Source: JAJPXI01 sp051867655 (GTDB taxonomy: Bacteria > Bacillota > Clostridia > Oscillospirales > Oscillospiraceae). From it: 64,000 bases of DNA. Below are positions 28,037 through 35,634 of the stretch, one piece after another (position 1 is the stretch's first letter; every line of letters starts with the position of its first letter). A program made the translations under genes and the position numbers. The stretch lies in NCBI GenBank assembly GCA_051867655.1, contig JBJDYV010000098.1, positions 124,001-188,000 of the forward strand, in the 5' to 3' direction. Below the pieces are notes generated by a model. It was not told the DNA's origin and made no database searches. It was given only the letters and a program-made list of their open reading frames with translations.

Positions 28037-28417
28037 TTACTCGGTGGGAATGAGTTCTTTCTGAACATATTTGGGCAGCTTCGCCAGCACCAGTTCGTAG
28101 GATTGGTCGCACAGCTCCCGCAGGACCGCGTCGGGCACATTGCCGTCCAGCTGAACGGCGATCCAGTTGCGCTTATCACAATAAAAGCCGGGCAGGATGT
28201 CAGGAAATTCTGCGCGGTACAGCTCGGCACGCCGGGGCTCACATTTCAGGTTGACCAGGGGATGGCCGCCGTACGTTTTGTGCTCTGGGCCGGGGGCACA
28301 AACGGCCGCGAATAGTTTGCCCCGAATCATGTAGCGGTCCCACTGCCACTCGAGTTTATAATCGTGTTCTGCGCCCGGCTTAGCGCGCAGGTATTCATCC
28401 AGCCAGTTGTAGTCCAT
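28037..28417 (-). CDS. MmcQ/YjbR family protein
   Basis: A 126-residue small alpha/beta protein of the YjbR/CyaY-like fold. The family pattern is an initial short helix, WDRYMIRGKLFAAV, then LVNLKCEPRRAELYRAEF, then KRNWIAVQLDG. Function in the family is poorly defined; some are annotated as DNA-binding. ATG 28417 and ATG 28420 are both possible; the GGAGG SD is better spaced for 28417. It is embedded between the EamA transporter and uvrA in a co-directional operon. Confidence 0.88.
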   Translation of the reverse strand: MDYNWLDEYLRAKPGAEHDYKLEWQWDRYMIRGKLFAAVCAPGPEHKTYGGHPLVNLKCEPRRAELYRAEFPDILPGFYCDKRNWIAVQLDGNVPDAVLRELCDQSYELVLAKLPKYVQKELIPTE

Positions 28418-28441
28418 CATAACCTCCACATATCTGAAAAA

Positions 28442-29302
28442 TCATCTCAAGATATAAACGGACGCGAGAATGCAAATCAGCCCCAGCAGTACCATGATGC
28501 TCATAGGCTCACCAAAAGCCAGCACGCCCACCAGGGCCGCCACCACAGGCTCAATGGACGCCAAAATGGAGGCCTTACCGCTGTCCAGCTTTGCAAGTCC
28601 ACGGGTGTACAGGATGTACGGCAGAACGGTGGAAACCACTACCAAACCGATGGCCAGAAGAACCATGGGCGGCTGAGAAAAGCATGTACTCAATTCGGAT
28701 GGCCTGATTAGAAACAGAGCCCCCGCTCCGGCGAACACGAAGGTATAAAAGGTGACGGTCAAGGGCTGATAATGTGCCAGGGCATATCGCCCGAAAATGG
28801 AGTAAAGCCCATAGAAAAAGCCGCTGGCGATCCCCAGCACAAGGCCCCAGCCGGTCACGGCCAGCCCGCCGCTCCAGATTCCGGAGACAAAAGTGCAGCC
28901 CAAGAAGGCCAAAAGCAGCGCAGCCAGCTTCCCCTTTGTCAGCTTGTCGTGAAATAAGATGGCGGAAAGCACCACCACAAAAGCAGGGGCAGTATACAGC
29001 AAAATGGCCGTAACCGCCAGAGAGCACATTTGCTGGGCGCTGAAATAGCACAGGGTGAACAGGAGGATCGACACAACGCCGGTTCCGAAAAAGTAGGGCA
29101 GATGGCGCAATTTGATTTTAAACACGGATCGGTCCAGCACCAGCAAAACCAGACCCAGCAGAATAAGTCCGCCGATGTTGCGCACAGCCACGATGGAGGA
29201 GGCGGATAAACCGCCGGACGTCAGGTTGCGGTTGAACAGGCCGATCAGCCCCCACAGGGAGCCGGCCAACAGGATTTGAATGTGGGGAAGATAACGTTTC
29301 AT
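28442..29302 (-). CDS. EamA/DMT-family transporter
   Basis: A 286-residue membrane protein with ten predicted helices and two EamA repeats (SLWGLIGLFNRNL at the start, SIEPVVAALVGVLAFGEP in the second repeat). It moves an unknown small metabolite or amino acid. ATG 29302 has AGAAGG upstream and starts directly at the first helix. It is 32 bp after the M28 peptidase and 24 bp before yjbR, inside the uvrB-uvrA operon. It is the second EamA protein in the window and lacks a T-box. Confidence 0.92.
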   Translation of the reverse strand: MKRYLPHIQILLAGSLWGLIGLFNRNLTSGGLSASSIVAVRNIGGLILLGLVLLVLDRSVFKIKLRHLPYFFGTGVVSILLFTLCYFSAQQMCSLAVTAILLYTAPAFVVVLSAILFHDKLTKGKLAALLLAFLGCTFVSGIWSGGLAVTGWGLVLGIASGFFYGLYSIFGRYALAHYQPLTVTFYTFVFAGAGALFLIRPSELSTCFSQPPMVLLAIGLVVVSTVLPYILYTRGLAKLDSGKASILASIEPVVAALVGVLAFGEPMSIMVLLGLICILASVYILR

Positions 29303-29334
29303 GCTTGATTGCCTTCTGTCAATTGGAAGATCAT

Positions 29335-30282
29335 TTATGTATGTGGATCTGTCAAGCGCTCTGCCAGAGCCAAAGCGCCCCTGCGCAGCAGCTCGATATT
29401 CTCCGCCTGAAACACAGTGTCCCGGTTGGTGTGGATGCGGCCTAACCAATACCCAAACCAGCTCTTGTGAAGCGCCGCGACGCCCACACCGTGGGGGAAC
29501 GCCTTTTGATCCGAGGGATAAAAACCGAAGCCCCGTACGACCTCAACAGTTTTGGAACTGTCAGATAAAAAAGTCTGCTCCAGAAGGCAGAGCGTATCTT
29601 CCTTCTGCTTCAGCTTTTTGTTGGGATAGAACTGGATAAAATCTCCCTCGGAGACGCAGTCAAAATTAATCAGCAGCGTGTCAGCCATGCGTTTGCCGTG
29701 GGCCTTCTTGAATTGGGAAGAGCCCAGCAGGCCCTTTTCTTCATTATCAAAGAAAACAAAAGCGACTTTGCTGCGGTCCTTTTCCGGGAGAGACAGCGCA
29801 ATCTCCAGCAGCGTTGCCACGCCGGAGGTGTTATCGTTGGCCGTATGCTTGTTGGCAGGGCCGTCCATGATCCACCAAATGCAGAAGCCCAGCACGATGT
29901 AAACTGCGACCATGGCCAGACTGACCGGACAGTCCTCCCACAAAACAAGTAAGAGGACCTCCGCACCGATGGCCAGGGCGAACATAGGGATGCAGAGCAG
30001 AATCTGATAGAGCAGGTAAAGAAAAAAGTTCCGGGGTGTGATAAAATTCGGGACAGGGAGAACGGCACAGGTATCGTAGTGGGCGGTGTAAACCACGAAA
30101 GCCTTTTCCGAATCCCCCACGACCACATTGCTGCTTTTGACCAGCGAGCCTCCCGACTCCACCCGCGGTTTATAACCTGCGGCGGTCAGTACGCCCGTCA
30201 GCCAGTCCTGAAAGGCTGCCTTCTGGGCGGCGCTTTTGCGGATCTGAAAATGCTTCAGAAGATGATCGGTCTCAGCAGTCAT
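29335..30282 (-). CDS. M28-family zinc peptidase with internal membrane segments
   Basis: A 315-residue aminopeptidase-like protein. Metal-binding motifs in order: AHYDT (His), NDNTSG (Asp, bridging), DNEEKG (catalytic and ligand Glu), INFDCV (Asp), IHTNRDT (His). All M28 ligands are therefore visible. Two or three membrane helices (about residues 88-145) are inserted between the first and second motif, which is unusual for soluble M28 enzymes. ATG 30282 is preferred over GTG 30291 because GGGGAGAG is 8 nt upstream; it begins just after the uvrB stop. Substrate is unknown. Confidence 0.9.
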   Translation of the reverse strand: MTAETDHLLKHFQIRKSAAQKAAFQDWLTGVLTAAGYKPRVESGGSLVKSSNVVVGDSEKAFVVYTAHYDTCAVLPVPNFITPRNFFLYLLYQILLCIPMFALAIGAEVLLLVLWEDCPVSLAMVAVYIVLGFCIWWIMDGPANKHTANDNTSGVATLLEIALSLPEKDRSKVAFVFFDNEEKGLLGSSQFKKAHGKRMADTLLINFDCVSEGDFIQFYPNKKLKQKEDTLCLLEQTFLSDSSKTVEVVRGFGFYPSDQKAFPHGVGVAALHKSWFGYWLGRIHTNRDTVFQAENIELLRRGALALAERLTDPHT

Positions 30283-30287
30283 ATCAT

Positions 30288-32249
30288 TCACTCTCCCCGC
30301 AGCCGGATGATCCGGTCGCGCAGCTGGGCAGCGTACTCGAATTCCAACATCTTGGCCGCCTCTTTCATCTCTTTCTCCAACTTGGCGATGGCCTCCATGC
30401 GCTGGAGCTTGGTCATCTGCTTTTCGTTAGCATCATACTCTCTGGGTTCGTCGCTGGACAGGTCGATGACGTCGCGCACGCTCTTGATGATGGTCTTGGG
30501 CACGATACCATGAGCTTTATTGTAGGCGTCCTGCTTGGCGCGGCGGCGCTCTGTCTCGTCCATAGCACGGCGCATGGAGGGCGTGATGGAGTCAGCGTAC
30601 AGGATGACCATGCCTTCGGCGTTGCGGGCGGCACGGCCGATGGTCTGGATCAGGGAGGTCTCGGAGCGCAGGAAGCCCTCCTTGTCGGCGTCCAAAATGG
30701 CGACCAGGCTCACCTCAGGCAGGTCCAGGCCTTCCCGCAGCAGGTTGATGCCCACCAGAACGTCGAAAACGCCCAGACGCAGGTCCCGGATGATCTCCAT
30801 GCGCTCGATGGTGTCGATGTCGTGGTGCATATAGCGCACTTTGATCCCGGCGTTCTTCAGATAGGCGGTCAGGTCCTCCGCCATCTTCTTGGTCAGGGTG
30901 GTGACCAGCACCCGCTCGAAACGGGCGGTACGCTCGTTGATCTCGCCGATCAGGTCGTCGATCTGGCCCTCCACCGGCCGTACCTCCACGCGGGGGTCCA
31001 GCAAACCGGTGGGGCGGATGACCTGTTCCACGATCTGCCCGGAGCGGGTGCGCTCGTATTCGCCGGGAGTGGCAGAGACATAGACTACCTGATTCAGGCG
31101 CTTTTCAAACTCTTCAAATTTCAGAGGCCGGTTGTCGAAAGCGCAGGGCAGACGAAAGCCGTAATCCACCAGCGTGGTCTTCCGGGCCCGATCGCCGTTG
31201 TACATAGCCCGCACCTGGGGCAGGGTCACATGGGACTCGTCGATAAACATGACAAAGTCCTTAGGGAAGTAATCCATCAGGGTATGGGGCGGGGAGCCGG
31301 CGGGCCGGCCCTCGATGACCCGGCTGTAGTTCTCGATGCCGGAGCAGTAACCCAGCTCCTGCATCATCTCAATGTCGTACATGGTACGTTGCTTGATGCG
31401 CTGCGCCTCCACCAACATATTGTTGCTCTCAAAATAGGCGACCCGCTCCTCCAGTTCTTTGTAGATCTCCTGGATGGCGGCATCCATCTTCTCCTTCGGG
31501 GTGACATAGTGGGTGGCGGGCCAGACCGGGATATTTTCCAGCCGCCGGATGGGGGCTCCGGTGACCACGTTGATCTCGGAAATACGGTCGATCTCATCCC
31601 CGAAGAACTCCACCCGGATGGCGCTGTCACTCCAGTAGGCGGGGAAGATCTCCACCGTGTCGCCCCGGACCCGGAACATGTTGCGCTCAAAGGCGATGTC
31701 GTTGCGCTCGTAGCGGATGGCGATCAGCTTTTTCAGCAGCTCGTCCCGCTCCATGGTGGCGCCCACTCGCAGGGAGACCATCATCTTGGCGAAGTCCTCC
31801 GGCTCGCCCAGACCGTAGATGCAGGAGACCGAGGACACCACGATCACATCCCGCCGCTCCATCAGGGAGGCGGTGGCGGACAGGCGCAGACGGTCGATCT
31901 CCTCATTGACAGAAGAGTCCTTTTCGATAAAGGTGTCCGTGTGAGGGATGTAGGCCTCCGGCTGGTAGTAGTCATAGTAGGACACAAAGTACTCCACTGC
32001 ATTGTGGGGAAAGAACTCTTTGAATTCCGCACAGAGCTGAGCGGCCAGCGTCTTGTTGTGGGCCAGCACCAGGGTGGGGCGCTGCACCTTTTCGATAACC
32101 TTGGCCATGGTGAAGGTCTTGCCCGAGCCGGTAACGCCCAGCAGGGTCTGTTCGTTCAGGCCGTTCTCAATCCCGGCAGCCAGGGCTTCGATGGCCTCCG
32201 GCTGGTCGCCGGACGGGGTGTACTCGGAAACAACTTCAAATTTCGGCAT
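30288..32249 (-). CDS. uvrB: excinuclease ABC subunit B
   Basis: A 653-residue helicase-like repair protein that receives DNA from UvrA and recruits UvrC. Walker A is GVTGSGKTFT (about residue 38), the beta-hairpin region is YYDYYQPEAYIP, and the DEAD-like motif is FIDESHV. Motif VI is QTIGRAARN and the C-terminal UVR domain is within the last 40 residues (KLEKEMKEAAKMLEFEYAA). GGGAGGTG precedes the ATG. The promoter upstream contains a LexA-type box, so it is likely SOS-inducible and heads a five-gene operon ending with uvrA. Confidence 0.98.
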   Translation of the reverse strand: MPKFEVVSEYTPSGDQPEAIEALAAGIENGLNEQTLLGVTGSGKTFTMAKVIEKVQRPTLVLAHNKTLAAQLCAEFKEFFPHNAVEYFVSYYDYYQPEAYIPHTDTFIEKDSSVNEEIDRLRLSATASLMERRDVIVVSSVSCIYGLGEPEDFAKMMVSLRVGATMERDELLKKLIAIRYERNDIAFERNMFRVRGDTVEIFPAYWSDSAIRVEFFGDEIDRISEINVVTGAPIRRLENIPVWPATHYVTPKEKMDAAIQEIYKELEERVAYFESNNMLVEAQRIKQRTMYDIEMMQELGYCSGIENYSRVIEGRPAGSPPHTLMDYFPKDFVMFIDESHVTLPQVRAMYNGDRARKTTLVDYGFRLPCAFDNRPLKFEEFEKRLNQVVYVSATPGEYERTRSGQIVEQVIRPTGLLDPRVEVRPVEGQIDDLIGEINERTARFERVLVTTLTKKMAEDLTAYLKNAGIKVRYMHHDIDTIERMEIIRDLRLGVFDVLVGINLLREGLDLPEVSLVAILDADKEGFLRSETSLIQTIGRAARNAEGMVILYADSITPSMRRAMDETERRRAKQDAYNKAHGIVPKTIIKSVRDVIDLSSDEPREYDANEKQMTKLQRMEAIAKLEKEMKEAAKMLEFEYAAQLRDRIIRLRGE

Positions 32250-32288
32250 CAGGTCACCTCCCGGGGACTATATCGTACAACTGTTTGC

Positions 32289-32317
32289 ATTATAGCAAAA
32301 CGAATGTTCGATTGCAA
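32289..32317 (-). promoter_or_regulatory. uvrB promoter with LexA (DinR) box
   Basis: Minus strand TTGCAA (32317-32312), 17-bp spacer, TATAAT (32294-32289). In the spacer, plus-strand AAAACGAATGTTCG (32297-32310) matches the Gram-positive LexA consensus CGAAC-N4-GTTCG at 8 of 10 positions, with one half perfect. Confidence 0.85.
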
Positions 32318-32323
32318 TACAAA

Positions 32324-33016
32324 TTATGAAAAACGTTCAAAAACGCCGGAATCCCGCAGAGAGACATAATCGTCAAAGGCGAAGATCAGATGGTCGCGCA
32401 GGAGAATGTCGATCTGCTGAAAAGCGTCATAGGCCATTTTTGTGGCGAGAATGTCCTCCTGAGAAGGAGTGGCGATGTTGCTGATGTGGTTGTGGGCCAG
32501 CACCACTTGGGACGCATTGCACGCCAAAGCCACCTCCATCATCTTGCGCAGATTGAGGGAGGTGGAGTCGGCTGTCCCTTCGGCCAGCTGCTGGCATTGC
32601 AGCACCTTGCATTTGGCGTCCAGGCAGAGGACAACGGTGACCTCGTTGCGCTGGCCGAAAAATTCAGGCGCCAGGTATTCGCCAAGCCGCTCGGTGGTGT
32701 CCAGAATGTCACCCAGATGGCTGCGATCCGCCTGATAGCGCCCGCCCAGGGCCGGGATCAGTTTGATGAGACAGGCGGCGTGTTCTCCCACGCCCTTGAC
32801 CGCCAACAGCTGTTCCGGCGTGGCATTGAATACCCCGGACAGGGAGCCAAAGGTATCCATCAGCCGGTGGGCCAGCGGGTTCACGTCGCCCTGCGGGATG
32901 GCGAAGCAAAGCAGAAGTTCCAGGGCCTTGTGGTCAGGCATACCGGCAAGGCCCCGGGCCAGAAACTCGCCCTTCAGCCGGGAACGGTGGCCTTTGTGGG
33001 GATTATCGGCCGCCAT
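32324..33016 (-). CDS. radC: RadC/JAB-domain protein
   Basis: A 230-residue protein. The N-terminal helix-hairpin-helix part is around LLAVKGVGEHAACLIKL (residues ~75-95). The C-terminal RadC/JAMM domain shows metal motif H-x-H-x7-S-x2-D (AHNHISN...SQED). Typical RadC proteins have HNHPSG; here it is HNHISN, a modest deviation. The biochemical role is not settled; the historical DNA-repair name is doubtful. ATG 33016 overlaps pyrE by 14 bp, so it is translated from the pyrE message. Confidence 0.9.
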   Translation of the reverse strand: MAADNPHKGHRSRLKGEFLARGLAGMPDHKALELLLCFAIPQGDVNPLAHRLMDTFGSLSGVFNATPEQLLAVKGVGEHAACLIKLIPALGGRYQADRSHLGDILDTTERLGEYLAPEFFGQRNEVTVVLCLDAKCKVLQCQQLAEGTADSTSLNLRKMMEVALACNASQVVLAHNHISNIATPSQEDILATKMAYDAFQQIDILLRDHLIFAFDDYVSLRDSGVFERFS

Positions 33017-33674
33017 ACTCGCCCAGATAGGCCTCCATGCGCTCACGCATGGGGTCGTCAATATAGACTTTGCCGTCCACGGGGTTGTTATGCAGGAAAT
33101 CAATGATCTCCCGGATGGTCACGATGGGGCAGACCTTAATACCGAAATCCTCCCGCAGCTCATCCAGCGTCGTGCACTCCCGGGTGCCCCGCTCCATCCG
33201 GTCAGCGGAGACGAACAGATGGGTGACCTTCATGTCGCCCAGGGTCTTGAACAGCTCCAGGGACTCGCGCACGGCGGTTCCGGCAGTGACAACATCTTCC
33301 ACGATGGCCACACGGTCGCCGCTCTGGGGCTTATAGCCCACCATGGAGCCGCCCTCGCCGTGGTCCTTGGCCTCCTTGCGGTTGAAGCAATAGGGCAGAT
33401 CGCGGCCATAGTTGCGGTACAGAGATGCTGCAGCAGTCACTGCCAGGGGAATACCCTTGTAGGCGGGACCGAACAGGCAGTCAATGCCATCGGGCGCGTT
33501 TTCCTGAATGCAGGCGGCGTAGTAATCGCCCAGCTTGGCGGCCTGGGCGCCGGTCTTATAGTTGCCCGTGTTGATGAAGTAAGGGGTCTTCCGGCCGGAC
33601 TTGGTCGTAAAGTCTCCGAAAGTCAGTACGCCGGAACGCACCATAAACGTGATAAATTCTTCTTGATAGGTCAT
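33003..33674 (-). CDS. pyrE: orotate phosphoribosyltransferase
   Basis: A 223-residue enzyme converting orotate and PRPP to OMP in pyrimidine synthesis. The PRPP-binding motif is VAIVEDVVTAGTAV (about residue 121). The flexible-loop Lys/Arg region is FNRKEAKDHGEGG, and GPAYKGIPLAV is family typical. It starts at ATG 33674 and has its own promoter. It stands alone from other pyr genes in this window and overlaps radC at its 3' end. Confidence 0.96.
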   Translation of the reverse strand: MTYQEEFITFMVRSGVLTFGDFTTKSGRKTPYFINTGNYKTGAQAAKLGDYYAACIQENAPDGIDCLFGPAYKGIPLAVTAAASLYRNYGRDLPYCFNRKEAKDHGEGGSMVGYKPQSGDRVAIVEDVVTAGTAVRESLELFKTLGDMKVTHLFVSADRMERGTRECTTLDELREDFGIKVCPIVTIREIIDFLHNNPVDGKVYIDDPMRERMEAYLGEYGGR

Positions 33675-33709
33675 TTTGCTCGCCCCGTTTCTGTAAAATG
33701 AGTCAAAAT

Positions 33710-33738
33710 ATTATACCACTGTTTCCGGGCTGGGACAA
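33710..33738 (-). promoter_or_regulatory. sigma-A promoter of pyrE
   Basis: Minus strand TTGTCC (33738-33733), 17-bp spacer, TATAAT (33715-33710). No PyrR-type attenuator is seen in the short leader. Confidence 0.82.
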
Positions 33739-33763
33739 GGAGGAATTGCACTGCGCATTTCAC

Positions 33764-33792
33764 TTGCCCCTCAGAAGGTTTTCTGCTACAAT
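33764..33792 (+). promoter_or_regulatory. sigma-A promoter of the glycosyltransferase operon
   Basis: TTGCCC (33764-33769), 17-bp spacer, TACAAT (33787-33792). It supports the GTG start at 33830. Confidence 0.75.
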
Positions 33793-33829
33793 GAATTTGC
33801 AATTTGTTTTGGATAACAGAGGTGTTTAT

Positions 33830-34696
33830 GTGAAGAACCCTTTGGTCAGTATGATCGTCCCGGTCTATAACGCGCAGGCCTATCTGCCCGATACGCTGGA
33901 AAGCCTGCGCTCGCAGACCTATCCTGATCTGGAGATTTTACTCATTGACGACGGCAGTACCGACGACAGCGGAAAGCTCTGCCGTCAGATGGCCCGGAAG
34001 GACCCGCGTTTTCGCATTCTCAGCCAGGAAAACCAGGGCGTTTCCGCCGCACGCAACCATGGCTTGGATCAGGCGCAGGGGATGTATATCCAGTTTGCCG
34101 ACGCCGACGACCTGCTTGTCCCTGAAGCAACGGCGACATTTGTCCATACGGCGGAAAGTACCGGATGCGACCTGGCGGTCAGCTGGTTTTACCGGGTACA
34201 GAAGGAGCGGTCGATCGCCCGGGGACATATTAAAGGGGAGCGGGTCATGACCCGCCGTGAGTTTGCCGAGGAAATGGTGAAGGCTCCCGCGAATTATTAT
34301 TACGGCGTGCTCTGGAACAAGTTTTTCCGGCGCACTCTGATCGAAGCCAACCGCCTGCGTTTTGATACCCAGATCAGTTGGTGCGAGGATTTCCTGTTCA
34401 ACCTGGAATACCTGCAATTCGCCCGCCTGATCGCCACGATCCCGCAGCCCCTGTATTCCTATATCAAGCGTCCCGGAAGCCTGGTAACTACGCAGGCCAA
34501 CCTGCGCAATACGATCCAAACGAAGCGACTGACTTTTGCATACTATAAAGAGCTGTATCAAAATCTCGACCTGTACGAGGAAAAGAAAGGTCAGATCTAC
34601 CGCTATTTTATTTCCTCCGCGACCGACGGCGCTGTGCCGCCGATCGTTCTGGGAGGTGAAAAGCAAAGCCGTCGCTCGGAGGTGTCGGGGAAATAA
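33830..34696 (+). CDS. GT2-family glycosyltransferase
   Basis: A 288-residue GT-A fold enzyme transferring a sugar from a nucleotide-sugar donor. MIVPVYNAQAYL opens the domain, LLIDDGSTDDSG binds the nucleotide and FADADD provides the DxD metal motif. WCEDFLFNLEY resembles the ED acceptor-side motif of GT2 enzymes. The start is GTG 33830 because AGAGGTG is 4-5 nt upstream and a promoter ends at 33792; an upstream in-frame ATG lies inside the -10 box. No membrane helix is seen. No polysaccharide cluster surrounds it, so the product is unknown. Confidence 0.9.
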   Translation: MKNPLVSMIVPVYNAQAYLPDTLESLRSQTYPDLEILLIDDGSTDDSGKLCRQMARKDPRFRILSQENQGVSAARNHGLDQAQGMYIQFADADDLLVPEATATFVHTAESTGCDLAVSWFYRVQKERSIARGHIKGERVMTRREFAEEMVKAPANYYYGVLWNKFFRRTLIEANRLRFDTQISWCEDFLFNLEYLQFARLIATIPQPLYSYIKRPGSLVTTQANLRNTIQTKRLTFAYYKELYQNLDLYEEKKGQIYRYFISSATDGAVPPIVLGGEKQSRRSEVSGK

Positions 34697-34732
34697 CAGC
34701 ATGCTCATACTACTTCCTTGGAGGCATATATC

Positions 34733-35221
34733 TTGGAACTCATGATCTGGCTGACTGATACTTTGTTCGGCCGAATGACTTTTACCGCTCTGGTTTCCAT
34801 GATCCCGGTAATCGAGCTGCGGGGAGGCATCCCCTTTGGTGTAGCGCTGGGGCTGACCCATTGGGAGGCATTTCTGGCCGCCGTGATCGGTAACTTTATC
34901 CCCTTGCCTTTTATCGTAGTTTATATCCGGCGCATTTTCCAGTGGATGCGCCGGCATCTGCCCGCTCTGGACAGCGTGGTGGATAAGCTGGAACGAAAAG
35001 CGCACTTGAAGGGGCGGAAAGTGACCAAGTATAAGTATTTGGGCCTGTTGATCTTTGTGGCGATCCCCCTGCCGGGCACCGGCGGGTGGACGGGCGCGCT
35101 GGCGGCGGCCTTTCTGGATATGCCCCTGCGCAAGGCCTTGCCCGCCTTGATCGCGGGTGTGTTTATTGCCGGTTTTCTGGTCACGGGGATCACCTACGGG
35201 TTTACCTCGATTTTTGTATAA
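34733..35221 (+). CDS. small multidrug-export-type membrane protein (COG2426)
   Basis: A 162-residue membrane protein with about four helices. The family marker MIPVIELRGGIPFGVALGL is near residue 20-35, and IPLPGTGGWTGALAAAFL is near residue 110. Annotated members are called putative small multi-drug export proteins, but function is unproven. The start is uncertain: TTG 34733 is 8 nt after GGAGG (34720-34724); ATG 34742 is an alternative. The gene follows the glycosyltransferase by 36 bp. Confidence 0.85.
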   Translation: MELMIWLTDTLFGRMTFTALVSMIPVIELRGGIPFGVALGLTHWEAFLAAVIGNFIPLPFIVVYIRRIFQWMRRHLPALDSVVDKLERKAHLKGRKVTKYKYLGLLIFVAIPLPGTGGWTGALAAAFLDMPLRKALPALIAGVFIAGFLVTGITYGFTSIFV

Positions 35222-35244
35222 ACTCCACCCGGCACCCTTTTCCG

Positions 35245-35270
35245 CCTCCGCGCATAGGATGGCGCGGAGG
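35245..35270 (+). other. hairpin that pairs with the SD of the 118-aa gene
   Basis: CCTCCGCGC (35245-35253) pairs with GCGCGGAGG (35262-35270), an 8-nt loop between. The 3' arm contains the GGAGG SD for ATG 35278. There is no T-run, so a terminator is unlikely. Confidence 0.6.
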
Positions 35271-35277
35271 TGGCGAG

Positions 35278-35634
35278 ATGCAGATTCTGACAGACGCGTG
35301 CCTGGCGTTACTGGCGGCTATAGGCATCTGGACCCTGGGCCGGCTGGCGCTGGACCGGCTGCTGAACGGAGGAAAAGTGCCCGAGGCTTGGACGGTTGTG
35401 CCGGCCCGGGGCGACGGAGACGGCCTGGAGCAGATTGTACGCCGGCTCGAAAAGATGTCTTGCAGCCGGGGCGTGCTTCTGGTTGACTGCGGCCTGAGCA
35501 GAGAAGGCCGCGCCCTGGCGGAGTCTTTCGTTAAACAGAAGCGGAATGTGTGGCTCTGCCCCTGGGAGCAAGCGGGAACCTGGATGAAAGAAGCGGAAGT
35601 ATGGACGAGACAAAAGAACAAAACCACGAAATAA
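35278..35634 (+). CDS. hypothetical 118-aa membrane-anchored protein
   Basis: A small protein with one N-terminal membrane helix (DACLALLAAIGIWTLGRLAL, residues ~5-25) and a cytoplasmic domain of about 90 residues. The domain has a short Rossmann-like beta-alpha pattern (GVLLVDCGLSREGRALAES). I do not recognise a family. The start ATG 35278 has GGAGGTG 5-6 nt upstream, but that SD lies in a hairpin. Its 3' end overlaps recD2 by 34 bp, so translation of the two is likely coupled. Confidence 0.7.
   Translation: MQILTDACLALLAAIGIWTLGRLALDRLLNGGKVPEAWTVVPARGDGDGLEQIVRRLEKMSCSRGVLLVDCGLSREGRALAESFVKQKRNVWLCPWEQAGTWMKEAEVWTRQKNKTTK

Noticed and set aside
35086..35277. Longer N-terminus for the 118-aa protein
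   Set aside because: It overlaps the conserved end of the COG2426 membrane protein in another frame; ATG 35278 has a good SD.
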